Part shown: positions 9,676 to 19,081 of the stretch, in pieces
Layout: each line of letters opens with the position of its first letter
Position numbering within the stretch: the first letter of the stretch is position 1
DNA from: Helicobacter sp.
GTDB taxonomy: Bacteria > Campylobacterota > Campylobacteria > Campylobacterales > Helicobacteraceae
Assembly: GCF_022770205.1 (NCBI RefSeq)
Contig: NZ_JALEIK010000018.1
Coordinates: 17,430-81,429 of the forward strand
Direction of reading: 5' to 3'
DNA: 64,000 bases
Notes under the pieces: generated by a model
Seen by the model: the letters and a program-made list of their open reading frames with translations, nothing else
Told to the model about the DNA's origin: nothing
Databases searched by the model: none
Made by a program: the position numbers and the translations under genes

Positions 9676-9712
9676 AAATTGGAATCCAAATTATCTTTTT
9701 GGATTCTATTTT
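9676..9712. terminator. Bidirectional terminator between metK and the Na/Pi transporter gene
   Basis: Arms at 9682-9690 and 9698-9706 are perfectly complementary (GAATCCAAA/TTTGGATTC) with a seven-base loop. The hairpin is followed by TATTTT on the plus strand and, seen from the other strand, by AATTTT. It serves both convergent genes; the last base of the transporter gene lies inside it. Confidence 0.75.
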
Positions 9713-11460
9713 GCTTCTGACTCTTTGCTCTCTTTTTGCATATACAAACAATCCACCGCTCCTAAAAGCTTGGTTGCGATGGAGCGCACAAAGGATAGGT
9801 CATTAACTAGCGAAGTGGATTGCGCTAGGGTGATTTGCTGATTATACACAAGCGATTCTGTTTTATTTACGATGTATAAATCATCATAAGAGAACTCATC
9901 CTTGCACGCGTGAATCTTCTTAAGCACCTGCGCGTTGTCATCTTCTGGCGTAATTTTTAGCTCCTCAACACTTCGCAACAGCCTAGCTAACGCCTTTCTA
10001 ATCGCATCATACTCATCGCTTAACGCCTTATTTTCACTTAGAGAAAAGCGTTGAATGTTTTTTTGTAGCAAAAGCATATATTTCACGGCTTCTACGATGT
10101 TTTGAGTCGCAAGTTGCAGGTTGTAATACGATTGATTTTGCGCATCACTTTCAATATGCGCCTTCGCCTTGATACTAAACTCTGTAATAGCGTTATTAAG
10201 GGGCTTAATCGTGTTTTCATATAGCTCATTAATGTCAATGTCTTTTTTAAGCATCGCCTTATTTTTCACAAGCGTCTCAAGGGCTTCAAAAGACTTAATA
10301 TCACGGCGATTGAAGCCAATACTATGCGCGATAATCCCAAAGGCGTTGTTGTAGAGATGCTTAATTTCCTTGCGTAAAACTTCCAAAGAAGTGTCCGCAT
10401 AATCTAGGGCGGAGTTTTCTAAATACAAAGGCGCGCCAGAATCGCCATCTTTTTTGTTGCGCACCATTAGGTAAAGCAGGTGAATGAGCTTTGGAATAAA
10501 GGGGAGCATTAAAAGGATTCCAATTAAATTAAACAAAGTGTGGAAAATCGCAAGCCTTAGCATATCATCTTCAATGCCTAAAAAGTCGCTAATCATCGTC
10601 ACTAAGAAAAGCATTTGATAGATAAAAACAATCGCTACAACAGCTGTGATGCCATTAAACACGATATGCGCTAGGGCTAATCGCTTGCCATTAAGATTGG
10701 AATTGATTGCGCCAAGTGCTGTTGTAACGCTTGAGCCGATGTTTGCGCCAATTGCCATTGCAAGCGCGTTTTCATAGGTTACTTGCCCAACAGAAAGTGC
10801 TGAAATGACGATTACAAGCGTGGCGTGGCTACTTTGGGCAACGATGGTAAAAAGGATTCCAATGAAGGTAAAGACAAGCACGCCCTTAAAGCCACTTACC
10901 GCATATTGCCTTAAGTCAATCATCTCTTTATACGCATCAAAGCCTTCTTTAATGTAATAAATCCCAAGAAAGATAAAACCGATTCCAACTAGCACATACC
11001 CAAGCCCACGCGTGATTCTATCTTTCACAAACAGACAAATCACTCCAATTGCAATAAAGGGCAAGGCGTATTCAGCAATATTGACTTTAATCCCAATCCC
11101 AGCGATAATCCAAGCCCCTGTCGTTGTCCCAAGGTTCGCTCCAAAAATCACGCCAACACCTTGTGCTAGAGTGATGATTCCAGCAGACACAAAGGAAATT
11201 GCAAAAAGCGAAATTAGCGTGCTAGACTGCATAAGAGCTGTTGAGATTGTCCCAAAAACGATGCTTTTTAGCGTGTTAGAAGTCGCCTTTTTCATAATCT
11301 TTTCTAGCACACCGCCACTTAGAAGCTTAAATCCATCTTCAAGCGTTAGCATTCCAAACAAGAAAATCCCAACACCAGCAATAATCTCAACGCTATCCTT
11401 GTGCATATAAAAAATATAGCACAACACCAAAATTGCTAAAGGTACTCCTATTTTTTGCAA
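9706..11460 (-). CDS. Na/Pi cotransporter family protein (NptA/PNaS) with PhoU-like tail
   Basis: The N-terminal 330 residues contain two inverted repeats of hydrophobic helices carrying the family QSS motifs, ALMQSSTLISLF and VAQSSHATLVIV, and GANLGTTTGAWI and GANIGSSVTTALG. This is the type II sodium/phosphate symporter fold. The C-terminal 230 residues are charged helices like PhoU. A frame from GTG at 11466 exists, but that codon abuts the AAGGA site, so TTG at 11460, six bases after AAGGA, is the likelier start. The coding sequence looks somewhat richer in G and C than its neighbours, which may hint at transfer. Confidence 0.87.
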   Translation of the reverse strand: MQKIGVPLAILVLCYIFYMHKDSVEIIAGVGIFLFGMLTLEDGFKLLSGGVLEKIMKKATSNTLKSIVFGTISTALMQSSTLISLFAISFVSAGIITLAQGVGVIFGANLGTTTGAWIIAGIGIKVNIAEYALPFIAIGVICLFVKDRITRGLGYVLVGIGFIFLGIYYIKEGFDAYKEMIDLRQYAVSGFKGVLVFTFIGILFTIVAQSSHATLVIVISALSVGQVTYENALAMAIGANIGSSVTTALGAINSNLNGKRLALAHIVFNGITAVVAIVFIYQMLFLVTMISDFLGIEDDMLRLAIFHTLFNLIGILLMLPFIPKLIHLLYLMVRNKKDGDSGAPLYLENSALDYADTSLEVLRKEIKHLYNNAFGIIAHSIGFNRRDIKSFEALETLVKNKAMLKKDIDINELYENTIKPLNNAITEFSIKAKAHIESDAQNQSYYNLQLATQNIVEAVKYMLLLQKNIQRFSLSENKALSDEYDAIRKALARLLRSVEELKITPEDDNAQVLKKIHACKDEFSYDDLYIVNKTESLVYNQQITLAQSTSLVNDLSFVRSIATKLLGAVDCLYMQKESKESEAK

Positions 11461-11469
11461 AAACACTCC

Positions 11470-12306
11470 TTATTTTAGATTCTGTTTTAACTCCACAATC
11501 TCTTTATAAATTGCATCAAAGGCTAAGTTTGTGAAGGAAGCCTGTTTTTCTCCGCTGTGATGGAGTTGCACAAGTGCTAATTTTGCCGCATTTTTTGCTG
11601 CAATTTGCTTCTCACTTACAGATTCTAAGGGTAAAAATAAATGCGTAGGCGACACGCCAAAAGTATCCCAACACACATATTCCATACCCTCTAAAATCCG
11701 CTCCACTCTTACAAAATCCTGCACAAAAAGTGCTTCTGCATAAATAAGCGGACGATTTTTAGCAATAAGTTTCCTAGCCCCTTCTAACACTTTATGCTCC
11801 ATTCCTTCCACATCAATTTTCATCGCCGTAATTTTCTCTTTTAAATTTAAGGCATCTAAAGGTTTGCAAATAATCCCCCCCCCCCCGCACGACTCACCTT
11901 GCGTTAGGGACATCGCACCAAAATTATGTGGAATCTCATTGGCAAAATGCGCCACTTCCTCACAATTTGACACACCCATTTCATACACTTTAATGGCTTT
12001 TTCAAATTTATTAAGTTGAATGCTTTTCTTTGCAATGGCACTCATCTTAGGATTCGCTTCAAAGGCAATGACTTTGTATCCATTTGCAGCAAAAAATAAA
12101 GAATGGTTTGCAATATTCATCCCCACATCAAGCACCACAGAGCCTTTTTGTAGCCTTTTTAGCATTGCTTGAAGCATTTCATATTCATAGGGTTGCTTTG
12201 TTGCATTGATAATCTTTTGGATATAATCTGTCTCTTTAAAGGGGAGATACATTTTATATTCCACGCCTTCTTCTTTTAAACTCAGTGTTACCACATTTTC
12301 TTGCAT
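11470..12306 (-). CDS. FkbM family methyltransferase, phase-variable (tract in frame)
   Basis: This 278-residue protein is an S-adenosylmethionine-dependent methyltransferase. Motif I is VVLDVGMNIANHS, the acidic post-I residue is in VIAFEANP, and the FkbM block is AMKIDVEGMEHKVLEGA. Such enzymes usually O-methylate sugars of surface glycans. A run of 12 G in the coding strand (plus-strand C at 11875-11886) encodes four Gly, and a change of one base would truncate the protein about halfway; the present length keeps the frame open. It is a paralogue of the gene at 39511-40332. It follows a 42-residue membrane protein by one base. Confidence 0.88.
   Translation of the reverse strand: MQENVVTLSLKEEGVEYKMYLPFKETDYIQKIINATKQPYEYEMLQAMLKRLQKGSVVLDVGMNIANHSLFFAANGYKVIAFEANPKMSAIAKKSIQLNKFEKAIKVYEMGVSNCEEVAHFANEIPHNFGAMSLTQGESCGGGGIICKPLDALNLKEKITAMKIDVEGMEHKVLEGARKLIAKNRPLIYAEALFVQDFVRVERILEGMEYVCWDTFGVSPTHLFLPLESVSEKQIAAKNAAKLALVQLHHSGEKQASFTNLAFDAIYKEIVELKQNLK
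11875..11886. repeat. C12 homopolymer tract (phase-variation switch)
   Basis: Twelve consecutive C on the plus strand lie inside the FkbM methyltransferase gene and read as GGG codons. Tracts of this kind change length by slipped-strand mispairing in Campylobacter and Helicobacter surface-glycan genes. The current length gives an open frame. Confidence 0.85.
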
Positions 12307-12307
12307 A

Positions 12308-12436
12308 TTATTCCTTATTTTTTAAGCGTTTTAATAACACAAACAAAAGCCACATCGCAAAAACAACCACCACAATGCTTATCCAAGTCTCAGCAAGTCC
12401 CACAGGCTGTGTTAAGTCAAACAATGCTTTATCCAT
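12308..12436 (-). CDS. Small single-span membrane protein, 42 residues
   Basis: The frame encodes a short polar N-terminus, one hydrophobic segment (WISIVVVVFAMWLLFVLL, residues 18-35) and a basic tail KRLKNKE, which predicts an inner-membrane protein with the tail in the cytoplasm. A GGGGA ribosome site precedes the ATG by six bases. It lies 18 bases after ileS and one base before the FkbM gene, so all three are probably cotranscribed. I do not recognise a family. Confidence 0.65.
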   Translation of the reverse strand: MDKALFDLTQPVGLAETWISIVVVVFAMWLLFVLLKRLKNKE

Positions 12437-12454
12437 CTAATTCCCCAATTGCAT

Positions 12455-15241
12455 CTAATTCTCTAAAACTTCCGCACAACGCACACAAGGCTGCTCTTCT
12501 TGCTCACTTATAAACTGCCAACAACGCGGACATTTATGCCCATTTGCAGGATAAATCTTGTAATCCTCTCCCTTAAATGTGAAGGTTGCAAGCGCATTTG
12601 ATTCATCATTGCCTTTAATCGCACTCACCATTAGCCATAGGTTTAATTCCTTAAAGGTTTGTAAAGAAGTTGGAATCCCTAAATCTACTTCAAGCGTGGA
12701 TTTAATTTTACCCTCCTTTTTCAAGCTATCAATTTGCTCTAAAAAGCTTGAACGCAGGGCTAAAAGCATTTCAAAATCCACACTTGGAGTTTTGAAACTA
12801 GGCAAAGGCTGATAGAGCAAATCTAGCACATCATAATTTGCTAGATTTGTGATTCCACAACATTCTAAAAGTGCCTTGCTTTGCGTATGACTCAAGGCTT
12901 CATTAATCGTGTAAGTGAGAATTGGCGCAAGCAAGCCAAAAAGCCTACCACAAATTAGAGCCATCACGCTTTGTGCCGCCTTACGCTCTTTTGAGTTAAG
13001 AGCGTTACAATACAAATTATCCTTACATAAATCTAAATAAATTCCACTTAACTCCACATTTAAGAAGTAATTTAGCTCCTGTAAGCCCTTTGAAAATTCA
13101 TAGCTTAAAAATAGCTGATTCACACTATCAAAGCATTCCTTTGCACGCTTTAAAATCCACAAATCAATCTGTGAGAAATGTTCTACTTCTAGGGATTCTA
13201 GCGATTCCACATTGGCAAGCAAAAAGCGGATTATGTTGCGAATTTTACGATAATGATCGCTTACTTGTTTTAAAATATTTTCTGAAATCCTTTGATCATT
13301 TTGATAATCACTTTGTGCCACCCAAAGGCGTAAAATCTCACTCCCAAAGTCCTTTAAAACTTTCTCTGGCGGAATCACATTTCCTTTAGATTTACTCATT
13401 TTCTCACCATTTTCATCCATTGTAAAGCCGTGTGTTAAAATGCTTTGATAAGGCGCACATTCATTAATCGCACAACTGACAAGCAAGGAGCTATGAAACC
13501 ACCCTCTATGCTGATCGCTCCCTTCTAAATACATATTTGCAGGATAATCACCACTTGCGTAGCTAGCATTATTTAACACAGCTTTCCAAGTGCTTCCACT
13601 ATCAAACCACACATCTAAAATGTGATGGATTTTTTCTAAATGCTCACTTTGCGCTTGAAAACTAGGCGGCAAAAGCTCTTCAACACTCTTGCTCCACCAC
13701 ACATCACAGCCCTCTTTGCTAAACATCTCCGCCACAAAATCTAAAATTTCAGCATTTAATAGCACTTCACCACTGCGCTTATCCCTAAAAAACGCAATAG
13801 GCACACCCCAATCCCTCTGCCTTGAAATGCACCAATCAGGGCGTTCTGCAATCATAGAACGGATTCTACGGCGTCCGTGCTCTGGGTAAAAGCGCGTTGC
13901 ATCAATTTGCTCTAGTGCCACTTCGCGCAGTGTTTTTCCTTTGCTACTAAAAGGTGTATCCATCATCACAAACCATTGCGCCGTTGCCCTAAAAATAATG
14001 GGCTGATGGGAACGCCAGCAATGCGGATAAGAATGCTTGATTTTAGTGTGTTTTAAAAGATGCTCTCCTAAAAGCTCAAAAATCCTTGTATGCGTGTCAA
14101 ACACGAACTTCCCTACAAATTCATTAGGATTAAACAATAATTGTTCCCTAATTAGAGTTTCATCAAAGCAACCCTTATCATCAACAGGCATATACACAGG
14201 CAGTTGATATTCTAACCCCACAAAATAATCATCCTCTCCGTGTCCAGGAGCCGTATGCACGCAACCACTTCCCTCCCCAACTGCAACGTGTTCGCCTAGA
14301 ATAATCTTAGAATCCTTGCCATTTAGCGGATTGATTGCGTGCTTGTTTTCTAGGATTTTTGCGCTAAAGGTTTTTAGGATTCCACCTTCTACAATCCCAT
14401 TTTGTGCAAGCTTCTCTACTTGGGAGGCTAGCACAATTTTACCATCGCTTGTAAGCGCGTAAGTTTCACTTGGATTTAACGCAATCCCGCTATTTGCAGG
14501 CAGTGTCCAAGGCGTTGTGGTCCAAATCACACATTGTGCTTTTTGGATTCCGTATTCCTTAGCATTAATCGCATCTAGCGCGTCTTGTTGTAAATCAAAG
14601 GCTACAAAGATGGAATCGCTTTCTTTTTCTTGGTATTCCACTTCTGCTTCAGCAAGTGCTGTTTGACAAGCCCAGCTCCAATACACAGGCTTGCTACGCT
14701 CTTTTAATAAGTCCTTTTTTGCAATTTCACAAAGTGCTTTATAAATTTCTGCTTCAAAGGTAAAATCCATTGTTTGATAAGGATTTTCAAAATCCCCTAA
14801 AACACCAAGTCTTAAAAATTCCTCTTTTTGGATTGCTACAAACTCTTGTGCGTGCTTGCGACAAAGCTCTCTAATCTTAGTTTTAGGTAAATTATCCTTT
14901 TTTTCTTTCCCGATTTTTTTCTCCACTTGTTGCTCAATAGGCAATCCGTGGCAATCCCAGCCGGGCGTGTAAAAGACTTTTTTACCTTGAAAATAATGGT
15001 ATTTCACCACCATATCTTTTAGAATCTTATTGAGTGCGTGTCCTATGTGAATATGCCCATTTGCATAAGGGGGACCATCGTGGAGATTAAAGCTCTCTTT
15101 AGCATTTTGGCGGTTTTTTAGCATTTTTGCATACGCATTGCATTCTTTCCAAGAAAGATAAGTTTTTGGTTCATTTTGGGGCAGATTTCCGCGCATAGGA
15201 AAGCTAGTAACAGGTAGCACAAGAGTGTCTTTGTAATCCAT
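12455..15241 (-). CDS. ileS: Isoleucyl-tRNA synthetase
   Basis: IleS charges tRNA-Ile and edits misactivated valine. The class I signatures are HIGHALNKIL near the N-terminus and KMSKSKGNV; the editing domain contains TTTPWTLPANSGIAL. The C-terminus holds a zinc knuckle, CPRCW followed by CVRC. The product is 928 residues from ATG at 15241, which has AAGGA five bases upstream. A TTG at 15259 would add six residues but has no clear ribosome site. It is the first gene of a run continuing into the small membrane protein and FkbM gene. Confidence 0.97.
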   Translation of the reverse strand: MDYKDTLVLPVTSFPMRGNLPQNEPKTYLSWKECNAYAKMLKNRQNAKESFNLHDGPPYANGHIHIGHALNKILKDMVVKYHYFQGKKVFYTPGWDCHGLPIEQQVEKKIGKEKKDNLPKTKIRELCRKHAQEFVAIQKEEFLRLGVLGDFENPYQTMDFTFEAEIYKALCEIAKKDLLKERSKPVYWSWACQTALAEAEVEYQEKESDSIFVAFDLQQDALDAINAKEYGIQKAQCVIWTTTPWTLPANSGIALNPSETYALTSDGKIVLASQVEKLAQNGIVEGGILKTFSAKILENKHAINPLNGKDSKIILGEHVAVGEGSGCVHTAPGHGEDDYFVGLEYQLPVYMPVDDKGCFDETLIREQLLFNPNEFVGKFVFDTHTRIFELLGEHLLKHTKIKHSYPHCWRSHQPIIFRATAQWFVMMDTPFSSKGKTLREVALEQIDATRFYPEHGRRRIRSMIAERPDWCISRQRDWGVPIAFFRDKRSGEVLLNAEILDFVAEMFSKEGCDVWWSKSVEELLPPSFQAQSEHLEKIHHILDVWFDSGSTWKAVLNNASYASGDYPANMYLEGSDQHRGWFHSSLLVSCAINECAPYQSILTHGFTMDENGEKMSKSKGNVIPPEKVLKDFGSEILRLWVAQSDYQNDQRISENILKQVSDHYRKIRNIIRFLLANVESLESLEVEHFSQIDLWILKRAKECFDSVNQLFLSYEFSKGLQELNYFLNVELSGIYLDLCKDNLYCNALNSKERKAAQSVMALICGRLFGLLAPILTYTINEALSHTQSKALLECCGITNLANYDVLDLLYQPLPSFKTPSVDFEMLLALRSSFLEQIDSLKKEGKIKSTLEVDLGIPTSLQTFKELNLWLMVSAIKGNDESNALATFTFKGEDYKIYPANGHKCPRCWQFISEQEEQPCVRCAEVLEN

Positions 15242-15349
15242 AAAATTCCTTTGTTTCAAAACAATAAAACTTGAATGCTACCTTAATTTGATTTAAAATT
15301 GCATTATTTTTAAGTTCTTTTAAACTATTTTTTCAATAGACTTCGCTTT

Positions 15350-15633
15350 ATGAAAAAATTATTTGTTTTGTTTGGTTTTATTGCTGTTTTGTTGTTAGCT
15401 GCTTGCAGTAGGGAGAATGACACATTTCTTTACAAAAGCTCTAATTGTAATGACGCAAAGATGGCAAAGGGCAAACTCGTTGTCTTGAAGAATGCGAAAA
15501 AGTGCGTGGAATGTGTGAAGCAGTAAAAACAAAGGGATGCTTACAAGATTGTAACACACGCCACGGAAAAACACTCCAACCGCCGAGCAGCACAAAAAAC
15601 ACTGCCAAGGTTTATAGCCCTTATTGCGCTTAA
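15350..15633 (+). pseudogene. Cys-rich lipoprotein gene broken by a frameshift
   Basis: The first frame (15350-15526) encodes a lipoprotein signal peptide with lipobox LLAAC, acylated Cys19, and stops after 58 residues. A second frame, shifted by -1, runs to the TAA at 15631 and continues in the same style with several Cys (CLEECEKVRGMC, GCLQDC, YSPYCA). The shift must fall between 15454 and 15526, consistent with loss of one base. Together they would make a small outer-membrane lipoprotein of about 93 residues. No strong ribosome site precedes the ATG. It may be a pseudogene, a sequencing error or a recoded gene. Confidence 0.6.
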
Positions 15634-15681
15634 AAATTACCACTAAAAAATATAGAATCTAAAATTTAAAAAACTAAATAA

Positions 15682-15698
15682 ATTCTAAAATTTAGAAT
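15682..15698. promoter_or_regulatory. Perfect 17-base palindrome upstream of the malic enzyme gene
   Basis: ATTCTAAA and TTTAGAAT form a perfect 8-1-8 inverted repeat. A TATATTAT stretch, a possible -10, lies about 27 bases downstream at 15725. It could be an operator for the malic enzyme gene or a weak terminator of the lipoprotein gene; the lack of G/C makes the latter less likely. Confidence 0.35.
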
Positions 15699-15778
15699 AA
15701 TTTAAGTTTATTTAATTGTGTTTTTATATTATTTTGGGTTAAATTTACCGAAAAATTTTTATCCCCTAAGGCTTCAAA

Positions 15779-17011
15779 ATGGAACATTTAAAGCAAACAT
15801 ATCCAGACTCCTTGCTCTATCACCAAGGTGGCAAAATTGAAGTTATCGCGCGCACCAAGCTTGATAACGAATACGATTTATCTCTTGCCTATTCTCCGGG
15901 TGTTGCAGTCCCTTGTAAAGAAATTCAACGCGATCCTAATACTGCCTATGAATACACTGCCAAAAATAATCTTGTTGCTGTTATCTCTAATGGAACTGCT
16001 GTTTTAGGGTTAGGTGATATTGGCGCACTTGCTGGGAAACCGGTAATGGAAGGCAAGGCGGTGCTTTTTAAAAAGTTTGCCGATATTAATGCTTTTGATA
16101 TTGAAGTAGATGAGAATGATCCGGACAAATTTATTGAAGTTGTGCGCGCAATTGCTCCAACATTTGGTGGAATCAATCTTGAAGACATTAAAGCCCCAGA
16201 ATGCTTCTACATAGAATCACGCTTAAAAGAAATACTAAATATTCCCATTATGCACGATGACCAGCACGGAACAGCAATTATCTCTGCTTCTGGAATCATT
16301 AATGGTGCAAAAGTTGCCAATAAAAACATTGCGGATTTAAAAGTTGTGGTGCTAGGGGCTGGAGGTGCTGCTATTGCGTGTGCGAAAATTGCACAAAGTT
16401 TAGGCATAAAAGATATTGTTATGTTTGATAGCAAAGGCGCTATCACAACCCACCGCAAAGATAATCTTAATGGGTTTAAAAAAGATTTTATTGTGGATAG
16501 ACAAATTAACTCTTATAAAGATGCATTAGATGGGACAGATGTAATTTTAGGACTCTCTAGGGCAAACATTTTAGAGGCAAAAGATATTGAAGGTATGAAT
16601 CCTAATCCAATGATTTTTGTCATGAGTAATCCAGTGCCTGAAATTAGCCCAGAAATTGTGCGTAAAGTGCGTCCAGACGCAATTATTGCAACAGGACGCA
16701 GTGATTATCCCAATCAAATCAATAATGTTCTAGGATTCCCTTATATCTTTAAGGGTGCTTTAAAAGCACGCGCAAGATGCATCAATGAGGAAATGAAACT
16801 ATCCGCTGCTAAAGCTCTAGCAGACCTTGCAAGAGCTGAGATTCCAAATGATTTAAAACAAGAATTAGAGAGAATCCACGGCAGAACCTTTGAATTTGGA
16901 AAGGAATATATTATTCCAAGTCCTTTTGATCCGCGCTTAAAGGACTTTATCTCCAATGCTGTAGCCCAAGCTGCCATTGATAGCGGCGTAGCACGCATTA
17001 AAAACTTATAA
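15779..17011 (+). CDS. maeB: Malic enzyme, short bacterial form
   Basis: Malic enzyme oxidatively decarboxylates malate to pyruvate and reduces NAD(P)+. The 410-residue length is that of the short form, without the phosphotransacetylase domain of large MaeB. Visible blocks are [29 protein letters not shown], the metal-binding [11 protein letters not shown] and the nucleotide-binding [15 protein letters not shown]. Whether it prefers NAD or NADP cannot be read with confidence. Its stop codon overlaps the start of the next gene by one base (TAATG), so the two are translationally coupled. Confidence 0.93.
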   Translation: MEHLKQTYPDSLLYHQGGKIEVIARTKLDNEYDLSLAYSPGVAVPCKEIQRDPNTAYEYTAKNNLVAVISNGTAVLGLGDIGALAGKPVMEGKAVLFKKFADINAFDIEVDENDPDKFIEVVRAIAPTFGGINLEDIKAPECFYIESRLKEILNIPIMHDDQHGTAIISASGIINGAKVANKNIADLKVVVLGAGGAAIACAKIAQSLGIKDIVMFDSKGAITTHRKDNLNGFKKDFIVDRQINSYKDALDGTDVILGLSRANILEAKDIEGMNPNPMIFVMSNPVPEISPEIVRKVRPDAIIATGRSDYPNQINNVLGFPYIFKGALKARARCINEEMKLSAAKALADLARAEIPNDLKQELERIHGRTFEFGKEYIIPSPFDPRLKDFISNAVAQAAIDSGVARIKNL

Positions 17012-17217
17012 TGGAAGATTTCAATTATAAACTCGTAATGTTTGGCTTTAGTGCCTTGTGCGAAGACTTAGAAGAAGTCAAACGACGCTTAAGCATTTAT
17101 CCCGCCGAGCGTTACAATCTTGAAAATGGAGATGAATGTTTTTTGGTTAATCTCAGCACACGCCAAATTTATCCCATCTTATTAAAAAACAATCGTTTTG
17201 TGATTGATGGGCTTTAA
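17011..17217 (+). CDS. Conserved hypothetical protein, 68 residues
   Basis: This small soluble protein begins inside the malic enzyme stop codon (TAATG), indicating coupled translation. It has no signal peptide or membrane segment. The sequence [27 protein letters not shown] is helical, and the end, YPILLKNNRFVIDGL, looks like a beta-rich tail. I do not recognise a characterised family. The operon position hints at a link to malic enzyme, which is inference only. Confidence 0.7.
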   Translation: MEDFNYKLVMFGFSALCEDLEEVKRRLSIYPAERYNLENGDECFLVNLSTRQIYPILLKNNRFVIDGL

Positions 17218-17230
17218 CCCTTATTCAAGG

Positions 17231-17797
17231 CTACTTGATAAAATACCTAATAGAAGCAAAATTTTGGATTTTTGTTTGCCTTAACATATTAATCTCTGTT
17301 TCTGTGATAATCCCACCTAATGCAAAAATATCTGCGCGATAATCTTTTGGGTTAATATGTTTTAAAAACTCAATGCCTAGTGGCATCCCCTTATTGGGGC
17401 TTTTAAAAATCGGGCTAATAGTGATTCCCTTGGCTCCCATTTTATCAGCCCTTTCTAAACCTTGCATACTATGTGCACTATAAAAAACATATCGGAATAT
17501 TTTTTTATAATTTTGGATTTGCTCTAATTGCTCTCCATTACAATGCACTCCCTCAAAACCAAATTTTAAAGCTAAATCCGCATTAGAATTTAATAAACTC
17601 ACTACATTAAATCTGTAATTTGACTCCAAAAAAACTTCTAACAATTGAGAATCAAACTGCATTGTTTTATCACGATAAGCAGCAAAACTCGGTTTATGCT
17701 TGTGTAAAATAGCTTGGTAAAATCTGCGAAACTCTAAAGGAAACTTTGGATAAAGAAAAGCATCGGTTATAAGGTAAGCCTTAATGGGCTTCCTCAC
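17231..17797 (-). CDS. Thiamine phosphate synthase/TenI-like protein
   Basis: A 188-residue TIM-barrel protein of the ThiE/TenI group. The N-terminal KAYLITD, the central [14 protein letters not shown], the [32 protein letters not shown] block and the late ALGGI match the family. ThiE joins HMP-diphosphate and thiazole phosphate; TenI is a related thiazole tautomerase. The short length and degenerate substrate residues leave the choice open. Its start lies inside the end of atpB (17-base overlap), suggesting coupling. Confidence 0.75.
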   Translation of the reverse strand: MRKPIKAYLITDAFLYPKFPLEFRRFYQAILHKHKPSFAAYRDKTMQFDSQLLEVFLESNYRFNVVSLLNSNADLALKFGFEGVHCNGEQLEQIQNYKKIFRYVFYSAHSMQGLERADKMGAKGITISPIFKSPNKGMPLGIEFLKHINPKDYRADIFALGGIITETEINMLRQTKIQNFASIRYFIK

Positions 17798-18464
17798 TCT
17801 CTAAAACTGCTCCAGCTAAAAACACATAAGTTAGAATCATAAAAATAAATGCTTGTAAAAACGCCATAAATGTTAAGAGCAAAAATGCCGGAAGTGGTGC
17901 AACCCAAGGCGCAAGCATAAGCATTACAAGCAAGAACATATCATCACCCTTAATATTCCCAAAAAGACGGAAAGAAAGAGAAACTAATCTTGAACAATGG
18001 GAGATAATTTCAATTGGAAACATTAAAGGTGCTAATGGTTTAATCGGACCTGCAAAATGCGCAAAATACTTCACAACGCCAAAGGTACGCATTCCTTCAA
18101 AATTATAAAATACAAACACAATCAAAGCAAGAGTTAATGTAAAACTAAGACTTGAAGAGGGTGCTTCGAATCCCGGAATAATTCCAATCACATTTGCTAA
18201 AAATACAAAAATTGCAATTGTTGCTGTTAAGGGCAAATATTTGCGAGCTTTCTCTTCTCCAATAACATCCTTTGCCATAAAAATCACACCCTCTAAAAAT
18301 GCTTCAAAAACATTTTGCATAGCTCCTGGCACAACTTGAAGCTTAGAAGCTGCAAGCTTTGCCAAAATCATTGCAATAATTGCAACTAAAATTGTATGGA
18401 TTGCAATAATGAAGTCATGATCGTGGCTAATCATTCCAAAAAAGGTAAATAATCGTCCGTCCAT
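17781..18464 (-). CDS. atpB: ATP synthase F0 subunit a
   Basis: Subunit a forms the proton half-channels next to the c-ring in the inner membrane. The 227 residues are mostly membrane helices. The family signature [21 protein letters not shown] contains the essential Arg, and the last helices ([26 protein letters not shown]) are conserved. An AGGGAG site precedes the ATG. As in other Campylobacterota, atpB is separate from the main F1 operon; no other atp gene is in the window. Confidence 0.96.
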   Translation of the reverse strand: MDGRLFTFFGMISHDHDFIIAIHTILVAIIAMILAKLAASKLQVVPGAMQNVFEAFLEGVIFMAKDVIGEEKARKYLPLTATIAIFVFLANVIGIIPGFEAPSSSLSFTLTLALIVFVFYNFEGMRTFGVVKYFAHFAGPIKPLAPLMFPIEIISHCSRLVSLSFRLFGNIKGDDMFLLVMLMLAPWVAPLPAFLLLTFMAFLQAFIFMILTYVFLAGAVLESEEAH

Positions 18465-18527
18465 TTGCGACTCCCTTTTAGTAATTTAAGAGTTAGTAAT
18501 TATGCCAAAACTAAATTTAATAAAAAA

Positions 18528-19073
18528 TTAATCTTTTCTTAATACAAGGGTTTTGAGCAAAATATCGTGTAATGCCTTTTTATCTTTGCGCCACAATGGT
18601 AATAATATGCCGACAATTGTTACTCCAGAAAGTAAAAATCCAAAAAAACGCAGAATCGCAAAAAGAAATGTTATTTTTTTTCCATTTTCACGCACAATCC
18701 ATAAGCCATAGGCTTTCTTACCGGGAGTTTGCCTCTTCAATGCCAAAAACACAGCCACAATGCTTCCATAAAGCAACACTCCAGCAAAGGGAGCCCAGTT
18801 AGAATCGCGGAATCCTTGCGCACTGCCAACCACACCATAAGTTAAAACATATAAAAGGGGCATATAAAGCATAAAAGTGTCAATCACTTGTGCCTTTCCA
18901 CGCTCCAAAAATCCAGCATAAAACAAATCCTTAGAAGGACTAGCACCAAGCTCTTCACGCAATTTTAATGGGAGATTTTGTAGAATTTTAGATTCCAAAT
19001 TTAGAGATTCAGAATCCATTTTCAAAACATTTTTCTTAGCCTTCCTGCCTTGCCTGACTCTTCTCCAACGCAC
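18528..19073 (-). CDS. RDD family membrane protein
   Basis: This 181-residue protein has a basic N-terminal tail (MRWRRVRQGRKAKKN) and an RDD domain with three membrane segments; the characteristic block is LALKRQTPGKKAYGLWIV. RDD proteins have been linked to ion transport or membrane processes but are mostly uncharacterised. The start is GTG at 19073, five bases after AGGAA; an internal ATG at 19016 has no ribosome site. It is the last gene of secG, frr, pyrE, RDD, an order also seen in H. pylori. Confidence 0.85.
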   Translation of the reverse strand: MRWRRVRQGRKAKKNVLKMDSESLNLESKILQNLPLKLREELGASPSKDLFYAGFLERGKAQVIDTFMLYMPLLYVLTYGVVGSAQGFRDSNWAPFAGVLLYGSIVAVFLALKRQTPGKKAYGLWIVRENGKKITFLFAILRFFGFLLSGVTIVGILLPLWRKDKKALHDILLKTLVLRKD

Positions 19074-19081
19074 CGCACTTC

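Noticed and set aside
9706..11460. The Na/Pi transporter gene as a horizontally acquired island
   Set aside because: Composition looks slightly different, but there is no mobile element or repeat at the borders and I could not compute it.
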